Notes: generated by a model from the sequence alone, not told the origin. 64,000 nucleotides of DNA from Pseudomonas extremorientalis (GCF_001870465.1 NZ_MDGK01000037.1:2501-66500), one strand, 5' to 3'. Counted from the stretch's first letter, positions 11,148-20,888 are shown. Program-made: numbers and translations.

Positions 11148-11845
11148 ACCGGCAGGAAGCTGGCCAACATCTGGCGGTACAAGGTGTCCAGCCGGCTGAT
11201 CGCATCGGGCGCCGGGAAGGCTTCGTGCAGGGCGATATGGCTGTCGGCACTCACCCGCTGTTCAAGACCGCAGGCTTCATTGAAGCGGTTGACCGCCGCG
11301 ATCAGGTCTTCGCGATCGTTTTCCAGCAACAGTGCACCGTGCACCAGGCCCACCGGGCGCCCCCCGCTTTGACGCCAGCGCTGGGCAGTGCCAACCATTT
11401 TCCGGCCATTGAGATTGACGTTGTAGCGACCGTCGCAAAATGCGCCGTCGACCTCGCCGACAGACGCATCGCCGCCCAACTCGATCAGCAAGTCGCAGAT
11501 CGGCTGACATAAACGCAGGTAACCGGTTTCGATACGATTCTGGTCGCCCTCACTGCGCGGCGGGGCGTAGACCAGGGCGATGTTGACTGTGGCACTCGAC
11601 TGCGGCACCGGCTCACCGCCGGTCTCACGCAGCAGCACCGGCCAACCCGCATCGGCTGAAACCTGGCTGGCGGTTTCAAAGGCCGGCAAGCGGCTCAACC
11701 GACGCGGCATGACCAAAGCCTGATCGCTGGGTTGCCAGAACAACAACCCATACTCCCGCTCACCTGCGCAAACAGCCGCCAGCAGGTCTTGCTCGGCGGC
11801 AAGTCCTGCTTCGACGGTCATCGCCACCGGCTGCGTCATCATCAA
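11144..11845 (-). CDS. Lipoate-protein ligase A/B-family protein
   Basis: BPL/LplA-LipB-fold protein of 233 residues. Family landmarks are [11 protein letters not shown] (about residue 73-83; a diverged form of the RRxGGGxVxH loop) and the lysine in [13 protein letters not shown] (about 147-158), expected to bind the activated lipoyl adenylate. The His of the glycine-rich loop is replaced by Gln, so ligase, octanoyltransferase or a regulatory role are all possible. Its ATG overlaps the trpC stop by 4 bp, so it is the last gene of the trp operon on this strand, and its own stop overlaps that of vfr. Confidence 0.85.
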   Translation of the reverse strand: MMMTQPVAMTVEAGLAAEQDLLAAVCAGEREYGLLFWQPSDQALVMPRRLSRLPAFETASQVSADAGWPVLLRETGGEPVPQSSATVNIALVYAPPRSEGDQNRIETGYLRLCQPICDLLIELGGDASVGEVDGAFCDGRYNVNLNGRKMVGTAQRWRQSGGRPVGLVHGALLLENDREDLIAAVNRFNEACGLEQRVSADSHIALHEAFPAPDAISRLDTLYRQMLASFLPV

Positions 11846-12678
11846 TCCAGCGTCGAACCGCTGACCGCCATGCCCCGCTCCGGGAAGAACAGGCGCTGCA
11901 ATTCAGCCCCCGGGTTCTCGGCACGCATGAAGGTCTCGCCCACCAGGAACGAGTACACGCCACTGATCTCCATCAACTCCACATCGGCACGGTTGACGAT
12001 GCCACTCTCGGTGATCACCAGACGGTCACGCGGAATCCGCGGCAACAGGTCGAGGGTGTTTTCCAGGCTGACTTCGAAGGTGTGCAGGTTACGGTTGTTG
12101 ACCCCCACCAGCGGTGTGTCGAGGGTTTTCAAGGCGCGTTCCAGCTCATCGCCGTCATGCACTTCCACCAGCACGTCGAGGCCGACGCTTTTGGCGACGG
12201 CAGCCAACTCGGCCATCTTCACGTCATCCAGCGCGGAAACGATCAGCAGCACGCAGTCGGCGCCCAGGGCACGGGCTTCGACGATCTGATACGGGTCGAC
12301 CATGAAGTCCTTGCGGATCACCGGCAACTTGCACGCGGCGCGGGCCTGCTGCAGGAACAGGTCGGAACCCTGGAAGTAGTCGATATCGGTCAGCACGGAC
12401 AGGCAAGTCGCCCCTCCCTTCTCATAGCTGACGGCGATTTCCGATGGCACAAAGTGTTCGCGGATCACGCCTTTGCTCGGCGAGGCTTTCTTGACCTCGG
12501 CGATCACGGCCGGTTGCTTCTGCTTGGCCTGGGCGATCAGTGCATTGGCGAAACCGCGCGGTGCATCGGCGATCTTTGCCTGGGCTTCCAGCTCGGCCAG
12601 GCTCACGCGGGCGCGCCGCTCGGCAACTTCTTCAGCCTTGCGGGCCAGGATTTTTTCCAGAACGGTCGGCACACTCAT
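11842..12678 (-). CDS. trpC: Indole-3-glycerol phosphate synthase
   Basis: Closes the indole ring from carboxyphenylaminodeoxyribulose phosphate in tryptophan synthesis. The 278-residue protein is the monofunctional form (no fused TrpF). TIM-barrel motifs are [13 protein letters not shown] (catalytic Lys, near residue 60), [13 protein letters not shown] (near 115) and [14 protein letters not shown] (near 180), ending with ITESGI and [10 protein letters not shown]. Start and stop overlap trpD and the ligase-like gene by 4 bp each, showing translational coupling. Confidence 0.97.
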   Translation of the reverse strand: MSVPTVLEKILARKAEEVAERRARVSLAELEAQAKIADAPRGFANALIAQAKQKQPAVIAEVKKASPSKGVIREHFVPSEIAVSYEKGGATCLSVLTDIDYFQGSDLFLQQARAACKLPVIRKDFMVDPYQIVEARALGADCVLLIVSALDDVKMAELAAVAKSVGLDVLVEVHDGDELERALKTLDTPLVGVNNRNLHTFEVSLENTLDLLPRIPRDRLVITESGIVNRADVELMEISGVYSFLVGETFMRAENPGAELQRLFFPERGMAVSGSTLD

Positions 12679-13724
12679 CCTTCATTCTCCATCTTGAATA
12701 CTGCGGTGAATGCTCCCAGCTCTTCGAGCTTCTCACGAGCCAGACCGGTGTGCAGCGCATCGTGGGCCAAGGCAACACCCTCCTTAAGACTATAGGCGTG
12801 GTCGGCTGCATAAAGTGCCGCGCCAGCATTCAAAACAATCATCTCGGCGGCTTTCTGACCGTTCTCGGTCTTGCGACGGCCCAAGGCATCACGAATCAGT
12901 TCCAGGGAGGCCGCCGGGCTTTCCACCGCCAGGCCGTGCAGGCTCTGGCTCTTCATGCCCAGGTCTTCCGGCTCGACCCAATACTCAGTGACCTGGTCAT
13001 TTTTCAGCTCCGCCACGAAGGTCGGTGCCGCCAGGCTGAATTCGTCCAGGCCGTCCTTGGAATGCACCACCAGCACATGCTTGCTGCCCAGGCGTTGCAG
13101 TACTTCGGCCAATGGCCGGCACAGCGCCTGGCTGAACACACCCACGACCTGGTGTTTCACACCGGCCGGATTCGTAAGCGGGCCGAGCATGTTGAACAGG
13201 GTACGAAGGCCGAGATCCTTGCGCGGGCCGGCGGCATGCTTCATCGCACCGTGGTGGGATTGAGCAAACATGAACCCAATACCGACATTGTCGATACAGC
13301 GCGCCACTTGGATCGGGGTCAGGTTCAGGTAGATCCCCGCCGCTTCCAGCAAGTCGGCACTGCCACTCTTGCCGGAGACCGCGCGGTTACCGTGCTTGGC
13401 CACGGTGCAACCCGCCGCCGCCACCACAAACGAAGAAGCCGTCGACACGTTGAAGATGTTCGCACCGTCACCGCCGGTGCCGACCACGTCGACCACACCA
13501 TCGAGGGTCTTGAGCTCGACCTTGTCCGCCAGCTCGCGCATGACCGACACGGCGCCGACGATTTCGTCGATGCTCTCGCTCTTCATGCGCATGGCCATCA
13601 TGAACGCGCCGATCTGCGCGTCGGTGCATTGGCCGGTCATGATCTCGCGCATCACATCGCTCATTTCAGCAGTGCTCAGGTCCAGGTGGCCGACGATACG
13701 GCTCAGGGCAGTCTTGATATCCAT
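12675..13724 (-). CDS. trpD: Anthranilate phosphoribosyltransferase
   Basis: Transfers phosphoribose from PRPP to anthranilate. The 349-residue protein has the class IV phosphoribosyltransferase landmarks: [17 protein letters not shown] (about 82-98; PRPP binding) and the anthranilate-site [19 protein letters not shown] (about 110-128). It is separate from trpG, as usual in pseudomonads. It overlaps trpC by 4 bp and lies 9 bp after trpG. Confidence 0.97.
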   Translation of the reverse strand: MDIKTALSRIVGHLDLSTAEMSDVMREIMTGQCTDAQIGAFMMAMRMKSESIDEIVGAVSVMRELADKVELKTLDGVVDVVGTGGDGANIFNVSTASSFVVAAAGCTVAKHGNRAVSGKSGSADLLEAAGIYLNLTPIQVARCIDNVGIGFMFAQSHHGAMKHAAGPRKDLGLRTLFNMLGPLTNPAGVKHQVVGVFSQALCRPLAEVLQRLGSKHVLVVHSKDGLDEFSLAAPTFVAELKNDQVTEYWVEPEDLGMKSQSLHGLAVESPAASLELIRDALGRRKTENGQKAAEMIVLNAGAALYAADHAYSLKEGVALAHDALHTGLAREKLEELGAFTAVFKMENEG

Positions 13725-13733
13725 GGAAAGTCC

Positions 13734-14327
13734 TTAGCGCGTGCCGCCGCTCTGCTTGAGAAAATTGGCGAACAGCTCGTAGCCCTGCTCGGTCAGGATC
13801 GATTCGGGGTGAAATTGCACCCCTTCGATATTCAGTGTCTTGTGGCGCAGGCCCATGATCTCGTCGACCGAGCCGTCCTCCAGTTGGGTCCAGGCGGTCA
13901 GTTCCAGGCAATCCGGAAGGGTTTCGCGCTTGACCACCAACGAATGGTAGCGGGTCACGGTCACCGGCAAGTTAAGCCCATGGAACACGCCCTGATCATG
14001 ATGGAATACCGGACTGGTCTTGCCGTGCATCACCTGGCGTGCACGCACCACGTCACCGCCAAAGGCCTGGCCGATGGACTGGTGGCCCAGGCATACGCCC
14101 AGGATCGGCAGCTTGCCGGCGAAATACTGGATCGCCTCCAGGGAAATACCCGCCTCGGTCGGCGTGCACGGGCCTGGCGAAACCACGATGCGCTCCGGGT
14201 TCAGGGCGGCGATCTCGGCGACGGTCAGTTCGTCATTGCGCACTACCTTGACCTCGGCACCCAACTCGCCCAGGTACTGCACAACGTTGTAGGTAAAGGA
14301 ATCGTAGTTATCAATCATCAGCAACAT
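13734..14327 (-). CDS. trpG: Anthranilate synthase component II (glutamine amidotransferase)
   Basis: Supplies ammonia from glutamine to TrpE. The 197-residue class I amidotransferase shows the nucleophile Cys in [15 protein letters not shown] (about residue 79) and the His-Glu of the triad in [13 protein letters not shown] (about 172-174). In several species it doubles as PabA. It starts 9 bp after trpE here, so trpE and trpG form one unit, unlike PAO1, where a pyocin region separates them. Confidence 0.97.
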   Translation of the reverse strand: MLLMIDNYDSFTYNVVQYLGELGAEVKVVRNDELTVAEIAALNPERIVVSPGPCTPTEAGISLEAIQYFAGKLPILGVCLGHQSIGQAFGGDVVRARQVMHGKTSPVFHHDQGVFHGLNLPVTVTRYHSLVVKRETLPDCLELTAWTQLEDGSVDEIMGLRHKTLNIEGVQFHPESILTEQGYELFANFLKQSGGTR

Positions 14328-14336
14328 GGGGGAACC

Positions 14337-15818
14337 TCAGGAATTGGGGGTCTGTTCAGCCAGCGCAACGGCGCGGAACATCGCGCGGCGCTTGTTCAGG
14401 GTTTCTTCCCATTCGAGGGCCGGCACCGAGTCGGCGACAATCCCGCCACCGGCCTGCACGTGCAGCTCCCCGTCCTTGATCACGGCGGTGCGGATCGCAA
14501 TGGCCGTGTCCATGTTGCCGTTCCAGGCGAAATAACCCACGGCACCACCGTAGACCCCACGCTTGACCGGCTCCAGCTCGTCGATGATTTCCATCGCGCG
14601 GATCTTCGGCGCACCCGACAAGGTGCCCGCCGGCAGAATCGCGCGCAACGCATCCATCGCCGTCAGGCCAGCCTTCAGCTCGCCGGTAACGTTGGACACG
14701 ATATGCATCACGTTGGAATAACGCTCGATCACCATCTTCTCGGTGAGCTTCACCGAACCGATTTCCGAGACACGCCCGGTGTCATTACGACCCAGGTCGA
14801 TGAGCATCAAGTGCTCGGCGATTTCCTTGTCGTCGCTCAGCAGGTCTTCTTCCAGCGCCAGGTCAGCTTCTTCGGTTGCACCCCGTGGGCGCGTGCCGGC
14901 GATCGGGCGCACGGTGATCAGGTTGTCTTCGACGCGCACCAGCACTTCCGGCGAACTGCCCACCACGTGGAAGTCACCAAAGTTGAAGAAGTACATGTAC
15001 GGCGTCGGGTTGAAGCAACGCAGCGCCCGGTACAGATCGATCGGCGCGGCCTTGAAGTCGATGGACATACGCTGCGACGGCACCACCTGCATGCAGTCGC
15101 CGGCGAGGATGTATTCCTTGATGGTATCGACGGCCCGCTCGTAGTCATCCTGGGTAAAGCTTGAACGAAAGATCGGGTCGGCCGCCGGCGGACGGCTGAG
15201 GTCCAGGCCGCGACGCGGGGTGATCGGCTGGCGCAGTTTTTCCAGCAGGGCTTCGAGGCTGGCCCGGCCTTGCTCGAACGCATCGGCCTGGGACGGGTCG
15301 GCCAGCACGATCGCGTGCATCTTGCCGGCGAGGTTGTCGAACACCACGACCGCATCGGAGACCATCAGCAGAATGTCCGGCACGCCCAACGGGTCCGGGT
15401 TCGGGCATTGGCCCAAACGTTTTTCCACATAACGCACGCAGTCATAACCGAAGTAACCCACCAGGCCGCCGTTGAAGCGCGGCAGGCCGGCAATGGTCGG
15501 CACGTTGTAGCGCGCCTTGAAGGCTTCGACGAACGCCAACGGGTCTTCGACATCATGGTTTTCGATCTCGACGCCATCATGGGTAATGCTCACATGATGG
15601 TCATGTACCCGCAGCACCGTGCGGCACGGCAGGCCGATGATCGAGTAACGCCCCCACTTCTCGCCGCCCTGTACGGACTCGAGCAGGTAGGAGTTAGGCT
15701 CATCGGCCAGTTTCAGGTAGATCGACAGCGGCGTGTCGAAGTCGGCCAGGGTTTCGCAGGCCAGGGGAATGCGGTTGTAGCCGGCAGCGGCCAAACGCAG
15801 GAATTCTTCGCGGGTCAT
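14337..15818 (-). CDS. trpE: Anthranilate synthase component I
   Basis: Converts chorismate and ammonia to anthranilate. The 493-residue protein has the tryptophan feedback site LLESVQGG near residue 46, and the C-terminal chorismate-binding domain with [26 protein letters not shown] and [21 protein letters not shown]. An intact LLES motif implies normal Trp inhibition. The start is the ATG at 15818. Only 70 bp separates it from the stop of gph, whose tail encodes a Trp-rich peptide (see the leader entry). Confidence 0.97.
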   Translation of the reverse strand: MTREEFLRLAAAGYNRIPLACETLADFDTPLSIYLKLADEPNSYLLESVQGGEKWGRYSIIGLPCRTVLRVHDHHVSITHDGVEIENHDVEDPLAFVEAFKARYNVPTIAGLPRFNGGLVGYFGYDCVRYVEKRLGQCPNPDPLGVPDILLMVSDAVVVFDNLAGKMHAIVLADPSQADAFEQGRASLEALLEKLRQPITPRRGLDLSRPPAADPIFRSSFTQDDYERAVDTIKEYILAGDCMQVVPSQRMSIDFKAAPIDLYRALRCFNPTPYMYFFNFGDFHVVGSSPEVLVRVEDNLITVRPIAGTRPRGATEEADLALEEDLLSDDKEIAEHLMLIDLGRNDTGRVSEIGSVKLTEKMVIERYSNVMHIVSNVTGELKAGLTAMDALRAILPAGTLSGAPKIRAMEIIDELEPVKRGVYGGAVGYFAWNGNMDTAIAIRTAVIKDGELHVQAGGGIVADSVPALEWEETLNKRRAMFRAVALAEQTPNS

Positions 15819-15888
15819 GATATGCCTCGTGGCTTGAGGGTCTAACAGTCAGGTATGCAAACGTGCCGCAGGGCGCGGCCAGGAACAG
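15819..15888 (-). promoter_or_regulatory. Possible trpE attenuator structures
   Basis: Two mutually exclusive pairings can be drawn on the minus transcript. One is a short hairpin GCCGC/GCGGC (complement of 15865-15879, 5-nt loop). The other pairs GGCGCG inside the leader reading frame (complement of 15894-15899) with CGCGCC (complement of 15872-15877), which would destroy the first. This is the logic of a leader-peptide attenuator, but the T-run after the first hairpin is poor, so the terminator is not convincing on sequence alone. Confidence 0.45.
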
Positions 15889-15933
15889 TCAGGCGCGCCA
15901 ACGCCAGCGGGCCAGGGCCTTGATGACTTTCAT
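15889..15933 (-). CDS. trpL: Candidate trp leader peptide nested in the 3' end of gph
   Basis: An ATG in the gph frame opens a 14-codon peptide, [14 protein letters not shown], ending at the gph stop codon. Two Trp codons occupy positions 10 and 12, and a third Trp codon directly precedes the internal ATG. It is 70 bp upstream of trpE. No strong SD precedes the internal ATG, so the same codons may instead be read as the tail of Gph, with the ribosome finishing Gph acting as the tryptophan sensor. Attenuation of trpE and trpGDC has been described for P. putida, which supports a leader here. Inferred, not proven. Confidence 0.55.
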   Translation of the reverse strand: MKVIKALARWRWRA

Positions 15934-16707
15934 CCAGAGTTTGCGAGTGACCACCACGATGGAATTTCCAGAAGGGGACGGATCGGTGTCGGGCAACGTT
16001 ATCTCAGCGCCCGCTCCCAAGCAACCGGGGATTAACAGGCGCAGGTCATCAATCACCATCGACGGCGACTCTTCGGCGATCGGCCGACCATGGTTATAGC
16101 CGTAGCTGAGGGCCACGCACTGCACGCCCGCGGCCTTCGCCGCCTGCACATCACTGCGTGAATCGCCGACAAACAACGACTGGGAGGCCGGGATATTGGC
16201 CATTTTCATCACGAAAAACAGCGCCGCCGGGTCGGGTTTTTTCTGCGGCAGGGTGTCGCCACCGATGATCCAGCGGAAATACCGACCGATTTTCATCTGG
16301 TCCAGCAGCGGCGCGACGAAGCGTTCCGGCTTGTTGGTGATCAGGGCCATTTCCACGCCCTGCTTGCTCAGCCATTTGAGGGTGTCACGTACGCCGGGGT
16401 AGACCACGGTCAGTTCATGGCCGTCTTCATAGGCAGCGTTGAACAGCTCCAGGGCGTGTTCAGCCTCGACGTCATCCACGCCTTCGGCGTCGATATTATT
16501 AGCCAGGGCGCGGCGCACCAGCATCTGCGCACCGTTGCCGACCCACTCACGCACCGACTCGATCCCGGCCGGTTTGCGCCCCAGCTTGAGCAGCATCTCG
16601 TCCACCGCCGCCGCCAGGTCGGGCACCGAGTCGATCAAGGTACCGTCCAGATCGAACATCACCAGCCGTGGCAGTTTGCCGGGGAACAGCTGCTCAAAGC
16701 CGCTCAT
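15889..16707 (-). CDS. gph: Phosphoglycolate phosphatase (HAD family)
   Basis: Dephosphorylates 2-phosphoglycolate from DNA repair. The 272-residue HAD subclass IA protein begins with the nucleophile motif [19 protein letters not shown] (residues 16-34), with LITNKPERF (motif II) and [16 protein letters not shown] (motif III/IV). It is about 20 residues longer than the E. coli enzyme; the extension is a Pro/Ser/Val stretch and a basic tail with three Trp residues that overlaps the candidate trp leader. It overlaps rpe by 4 bp upstream. A MupP-like activity on MurNAc-6P cannot be excluded from sequence, but the position matches PAO1 Gph. Confidence 0.92.
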   Translation of the reverse strand: MSGFEQLFPGKLPRLVMFDLDGTLIDSVPDLAAAVDEMLLKLGRKPAGIESVREWVGNGAQMLVRRALANNIDAEGVDDVEAEHALELFNAAYEDGHELTVVYPGVRDTLKWLSKQGVEMALITNKPERFVAPLLDQMKIGRYFRWIIGGDTLPQKKPDPAALFFVMKMANIPASQSLFVGDSRSDVQAAKAAGVQCVALSYGYNHGRPIAEESPSMVIDDLRLLIPGCLGAGAEITLPDTDPSPSGNSIVVVTRKLWMKVIKALARWRWRA

Positions 16708-17378
16708 GGACGTGCCAGCGCCAGTTCGGCACGCATCTTGTCGATGACTTCCTGATAGTCCGGCGCGTTGAAGATCGCCGAGCCGGCCACGAAGGTGTCG
16801 GCGCCCGCTGCGGCGATTTCGCGGATGTTGTTGACGTTGACCCCGCCGTCGATCTCCAGGCGGATGTCGCGACCGGAAGCATCGATCAGCGCGCGAGCTT
16901 CACGCAGCTTGTTCAGGGTGCCCGGGATGAACTTCTGGCCGCCGAAGCCTGGGTTGACGCTCATCAGCAGGACCATGTCGACCTTGTCCATCACGTACTC
17001 AAGCACACTCAACGGCGTGGCCGGGTTGAACACCAGGCCCGCCTTGCAGCCGCCTTCACGGATCAGTTGCAGGGTGCGGTCGACGTGCAGCGAGGCTTCC
17101 GGGTGGAAGGTGATGTAGGTCGCGCCGGCTTCCACGAAGTCGCCGATGATGCGATCTACCGGGCTGACCATCAGGTGCGCATCGATCGGCGCGGTGATGC
17201 CGTACTTGCGCAGCGCCGCACACACCATCGGGCCGATGGTCAGGTTGGGCACGTAGTGGTTGTCCATGACGTCGAAGTGCACGAAATCGGCACCGGCGGC
17301 CAACACCTTGTCCACTTCCTCACCCAGGCGGGCGAAATCGGCGGAGAGAATCGATGGAGCAATAACGAAGGGCTGCAT
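16704..17378 (-). CDS. rpe: Ribulose-phosphate 3-epimerase
   Basis: Interconverts ribulose-5-P and xylulose-5-P in the pentose phosphate route. The 224-residue TIM-barrel protein starts [16 protein letters not shown], has the metal-site motif [18 protein letters not shown] (Asp near residue 36; His at 34) and the second catalytic Asp in LEIDGGVN near 176. The frame is open to 17459 but MQPFVIAPS at 17378 is the standard start. It leads the rpe-gph-trpE block, which fits supply of pentose phosphates for PRPP. Confidence 0.96.
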   Translation of the reverse strand: MQPFVIAPSILSADFARLGEEVDKVLAAGADFVHFDVMDNHYVPNLTIGPMVCAALRKYGITAPIDAHLMVSPVDRIIGDFVEAGATYITFHPEASLHVDRTLQLIREGGCKAGLVFNPATPLSVLEYVMDKVDMVLLMSVNPGFGGQKFIPGTLNKLREARALIDASGRDIRLEIDGGVNVNNIREIAAAGADTFVAGSAIFNAPDYQEVIDKMRAELALARP

Positions 17379-17462
17379 GACGCACCTTTTTTGAGCTAAA
17401 TCACGATGGCGCGCATTGTATACCTCATGCTTTGCCGCGCGCACCGTGACCTGGCTCAACGG

Positions 17463-18611
17463 CTAGTAAGCCGCCCGGTAGATTTTCTCGATATCGGCGG
17501 CGCTGAGCTTGCGCGGATTGTTACGCATCAGCCGCTCAATGCCTGCCGCCTCAACCGCCATCGCCGGGATCGCGTCCTCGGGCACGCCGAAACTGCGCAG
17601 GCCTGCCGGAATCTCGACGGCGGCACACAGTCGCGTCATCGCGTCCACTGCCTGATCGGCCGCATCGTTGACGCTCAAGCCGGTGACATTCACGCCCATG
17701 GCCTGTGCAATCTCCTGCATGCGTTCCACACAGGCCAATTTGTTCCAGTGCATCACATAGGGCAGCAACAGCGCGTTGCTCACCCCATGGGCAATGTTGA
17801 AACGCCCACCCAACGGGTACGCCAACGCATGCACCGCGCCGACCCCGGCGTTACCGAACGCCATGCCGGCCATCAGGCTGGCGGTGGCCATGTCGTCACG
17901 TGCCTGCAGGTTGGCCGGGTTGGCGTAGGCCTTGGGCAGCGCCTTGGCAATCAACTTGATCGCGCCGATGGCCAGCGCATCAGTGATCGGCGAGGCATTC
18001 AGCGACAAGTAGGACTCGATGGCATGCACCAGCGCATCCACACCACTGGCGGCGGTAACGCTGCGCGGGCAGGTGAGGGTCATTTGCGGGCTGATCAAGG
18101 CCACATCCGGCAGCAGGTAGTCGCTGACGATGCCTTTTTTCAGCTGTGCGGCCTTGTCGGAGAGGATCGCCACATTGGTCACCTCCGAACCGGTGCCGGC
18201 CGTGGTCGGGATGGCGATCAACGGCGGGCCCTTGCGCGGCACCTGGTCGACGCCAAAGAGGTCCGCCAGCGCACCGTGGTAACCGGCATAGGCGGCTACG
18301 CTTTTGGCGATATCGATGGCGCTGCCGCCGCCCAGGCCGATCAGGCCGTCATGCCCGCCCTCGCGGTAAACGCGCATGCAGTCCTCGACGATGGCGATTT
18401 CCGGGTCGGGCAGTACGCGGTCGAAAATCTCGTAGGTGCGCTCGCCCAAGTGTTCGAGGGCCAGCGCCACGGTGCCGGACTTGACCAGCGCGGCGTCGGT
18501 GACGATCAGCGGGTTGTCCACATCCAGGCGCGTGAGTTCAAAGGCCAGTTGTTCGATGGCGCCAGCGCCGGTCAGCAGTTTGTGGGCGATCTTGAATGAG
18601 GAAGTACTCAT
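17463..18611 (-). CDS. Iron-containing alcohol dehydrogenase
   Basis: Group III Fe-ADH of 382 residues, NAD-dependent. Visible are the cofactor-binding GGGSAIDIAKSVAAY (about residues 95-109), the metal-site segment ASGVDALVHAIESYLS (about 190-206) with Asp/His ligands, and HGVSNALLLPYVMHWN (about 265-280) with a further metal His. Substrate is unknown; the family includes 4-hydroxybutyrate, 1,3-propanediol and ethanol-type enzymes. It follows the agt transporter genes on the same strand after a 155-bp gap that contains a REP palindrome, and is followed 84 bp later by rpe. The link to omega-amino-acid breakdown is inference. Confidence 0.85.
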   Translation of the reverse strand: MSTSSFKIAHKLLTGAGAIEQLAFELTRLDVDNPLIVTDAALVKSGTVALALEHLGERTYEIFDRVLPDPEIAIVEDCMRVYREGGHDGLIGLGGGSAIDIAKSVAAYAGYHGALADLFGVDQVPRKGPPLIAIPTTAGTGSEVTNVAILSDKAAQLKKGIVSDYLLPDVALISPQMTLTCPRSVTAASGVDALVHAIESYLSLNASPITDALAIGAIKLIAKALPKAYANPANLQARDDMATASLMAGMAFGNAGVGAVHALAYPLGGRFNIAHGVSNALLLPYVMHWNKLACVERMQEIAQAMGVNVTGLSVNDAADQAVDAMTRLCAAVEIPAGLRSFGVPEDAIPAMAVEAAGIERLMRNNPRKLSAADIEKIYRAAY

Positions 18612-18718
18612 GTGCGCGGCCTCTTATTAAGTGATGGGCTGGCACAAGAGTAGCTCGGAAACCTGGGTTGCCTAGCATTCAGAGGCTGAATGGTGATTTC
18701 CAACACAACACAAAACCA

Positions 18719-18746
18719 TGTGGGAGAGGGCTTGCCCCCTCCCACA
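18719..18746 (+). repeat. REP palindrome upstream of agtD stop
   Basis: A 28-bp imperfect palindrome with TGTGGGAG at one end and CTCCCACA at the other and a central CTTGC. It is the exact reverse complement of the element at 20889-20916. Elements with this TGTGGGAG core are scattered in pseudomonad genomes, usually in intergenic DNA. This one sits in the gap between agtD and the Fe-ADH gene. Confidence 0.85.
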
Positions 18747-18766
18747 CTTGAATCTCCAGCAGGCCG

Positions 18767-19591
18767 TTAGACTGCCGCGGTGCGCAGTTTCTCGCTACGC
18801 CCGCGCAGCCATTCCAGAGTCAGCAACAGCAATACCGAGAAGGCAATCAACAAGGTTGCCGCCGCCGCAATCGTCGGGCTGAGGTTCTCGCGGATGCCGC
18901 TGAACATCTGACGCGGCAGCGTCGCTTGCTCAGGGCCGGCGAGGAACAGCGTCACCACCACTTCATCGAACGACGTGGCGAAAGCAAACAGCGCCCCGGA
19001 AATCACCCCCGGCGCAATCAACGGCAAGGTCACTCGGCGAAACGCCGTCAAAGGCGAAGCCCCGAGGCTCGCCGCCGCCCGCACCAGGTTGTGGTTGAAC
19101 CCCTGCAACGTGGCCGACACCGTGATGATCACAAACGGCACGCCCAGCACCGCATGCACCACGATCAACGAGAAGAAGCTGTTACCCAGTCCCAGCGGTG
19201 CAAAGAACAGGTAGCTGGCCACACCGATGATCACCACCGGCACCACCATCGGTGAAATCACCAGTGCCATCACCAGCGCCTTGCCGGGGAAGTTGCCACG
19301 GGTCAGGCCGATGGCCGCCAGGGTGCCGAACACCATCGCCAGCACCGTGGCCGCCGGGGCGACGATGATGCTGTTCTTGAGTGCACGCATCCACTCGGCC
19401 GAGGCAAAGAAGTCCTGGTACCAGTGCAGCGAAAAGCCTTGCAGCGGGTACACCAGGAAACTGCCGCTGTTGAACGACAGCGGAATGATCACCAGCACCG
19501 GCAGGATCAAGAACAACAGGATCAAGCCGCAGAGGATCCGCAAGCTGTAGAACCAGACCCGTTCAACGGGCGACATGTAAGGGCTCAGCAT
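18767..19591 (-). CDS. agtD: ABC transporter inner-membrane permease, PotC-type
   Basis: Second permease of a polyamine/amino-acid importer, 274 residues with six predicted membrane helices. The EAA loop that docks with the ATPase is AASLGASPLTAFRRVTLPL (about residues 165-183), followed by the family-typical FATSFDEVVVTLFLAGP. It follows agtC after 12 bp. The gene name rests on recalled synteny with PAO1 PA0606, where agtABCD imports gamma-aminobutyrate and 5-aminovalerate; substrate here is inferred. Confidence 0.8.
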   Translation of the reverse strand: MLSPYMSPVERVWFYSLRILCGLILLFLILPVLVIIPLSFNSGSFLVYPLQGFSLHWYQDFFASAEWMRALKNSIIVAPAATVLAMVFGTLAAIGLTRGNFPGKALVMALVISPMVVPVVIIGVASYLFFAPLGLGNSFFSLIVVHAVLGVPFVIITVSATLQGFNHNLVRAAASLGASPLTAFRRVTLPLIAPGVISGALFAFATSFDEVVVTLFLAGPEQATLPRQMFSGIRENLSPTIAAAATLLIAFSVLLLLTLEWLRGRSEKLRTAAV

Positions 19592-19603
19592 CGCAAGGTC
19601 TCC

Positions 19604-20851
19604 TCAGCTCAGGCGCAGGCGACTGGCGCCCACCAGCCGGTTGTAGATCAGGTACAGCACCACGGTGGCCAGCAGCAGCAAGCCACCCAGTGCCGTCGCC
19701 ATGCCCCAGTTGATACTGGTGTTGGTGTAGAACGCCACGAAGTAGCTGACCATCTGGTCGTTCGGGCTGCCCAGCAGCGCCGGGGTGATGTAGTAACCAA
19801 TCGCCAGGATGAACACCAGCAGGCAACCGGCGCCGACGCCGGCATAGGTCTGCGGGAAGTACACGCGCCAGAAGCTGGTGAACGGGTGGCAACCCAGGGA
19901 AATCGCCGCACGCATGTAGGTGGGCGAAATGCCCTTCATCACGCTGTAGATCGGCAGGATCATGAATGGCAGCAGGATGTGCACCATCGAGATGTAGACC
20001 CCGGTGCGGTTGAACACCAGCTCCAAGGGTTTATCGATCAAGCCCATGCCCATCAAGGCGCTGTTGATCAGGCCGCCGGACTGCAGCAACACGATCCACG
20101 CCGCCACCCGCACCAGGATCGAGGTCCAGAACGGCAGCAACACCAGAATCATCAGCAAGTTACTCTTGCGTGCCGGCAGGTTGGCCAGCAGATAGGCCAG
20201 GGGATAGGCCAGCAGCAAGCAGATGGCAGTGATTACCAGGCCCATCCAGAAGGTACGGGCGAAGATGTCCAGGTAGATTGCCTGGTCAGGTGTGGCCGGC
20301 GCGATTTCGCCGAGGTCGTCGATGCGATGATCGACGGCCGCCAGGAGGTAGAACGGTGTCAGGCTGCTGGTATTGCGCCGGATCGCCTGCCAGTACGCCG
20401 GGTCGCCCCAGCGTTCGTCGAGGTTTTCCAACGCTTCTTTATAAGAGCCGGGCGCTTCACTGAACGGCAGCGCCCGCGCGGTTTTGGTCAGCAGGCTACG
20501 GTAGCCGGCCAGTTCCATGTTCAAGCGTTTGGACAGATCGCCCAGGGTCTGGTTTTTGCGCGCTTCGCCCAGGTCCTCGCTGAGGGCCTGGTACACCGGT
20601 TCACCCGGCAAGCCACGGCCGTCCCAGGCCGTCACCGCGACCACGGTACGCGGCAAGCCGCCCACCACTTCCGGATTGCCGACGCTCTTGAACAGCAAAG
20701 CAACGATCGGTACCAGGAACACCAGCAGCAAGAACAGCACCAGCGGCGCAATCAAGGCCTGGGCCTTCCAGCGATTGAGCCGCTCGGCACGCGCCAGGCG
20801 CTGCTTGAGGGTGGGGCTGTTGACCTCGTTCGAGGGAACGGCGATGGCCAT
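19604..20851 (-). CDS. agtC: ABC transporter inner-membrane permease, PotB-type, with long N-terminal extension
   Basis: The first permease has 415 residues. After a leading helix (about residues 32-55) comes a large periplasmic segment (about 60-205, with DRIDD/EIAPATPDQ), then the conserved multi-helix core. The EAA-type loop is AAISLGCHPFTSFWRVYFPQ. The extra soluble N-terminal part is unusual for PotB alone and is typical of this subfamily. It is separated from the substrate-binding gene by 69 bp, within which lies a REP palindrome that may set lower expression of the permeases. Confidence 0.8.
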   Translation of the reverse strand: MAIAVPSNEVNSPTLKQRLARAERLNRWKAQALIAPLVLFLLLVFLVPIVALLFKSVGNPEVVGGLPRTVVAVTAWDGRGLPGEPVYQALSEDLGEARKNQTLGDLSKRLNMELAGYRSLLTKTARALPFSEAPGSYKEALENLDERWGDPAYWQAIRRNTSSLTPFYLLAAVDHRIDDLGEIAPATPDQAIYLDIFARTFWMGLVITAICLLLAYPLAYLLANLPARKSNLLMILVLLPFWTSILVRVAAWIVLLQSGGLINSALMGMGLIDKPLELVFNRTGVYISMVHILLPFMILPIYSVMKGISPTYMRAAISLGCHPFTSFWRVYFPQTYAGVGAGCLLVFILAIGYYITPALLGSPNDQMVSYFVAFYTNTSINWGMATALGGLLLLATVVLYLIYNRLVGASRLRLS

Positions 20852-20888
20852 GGCTGACTCCGAATCTTAAAGATAAATACAGACCCCC

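Noticed and set aside
12540-15164. An 874-codon open frame on the plus strand opposite trpC, trpD, trpG and trpE
   Set aside because: It is an antisense shadow of four strongly recognised genes, a usual by-product of GC-rich codon use. The product is rich in His/Arg/Gln with no family features.
17406-18599. A 397-codon plus-strand frame opposite the Fe-ADH gene
   Set aside because: Antisense to a complete, recognised gene; His/Arg-rich.
19424-20857. A 477-codon plus-strand frame opposite the agt permeases
   Set aside because: Gln/His-rich shadow; the real genes are on the minus strand with clear motifs.
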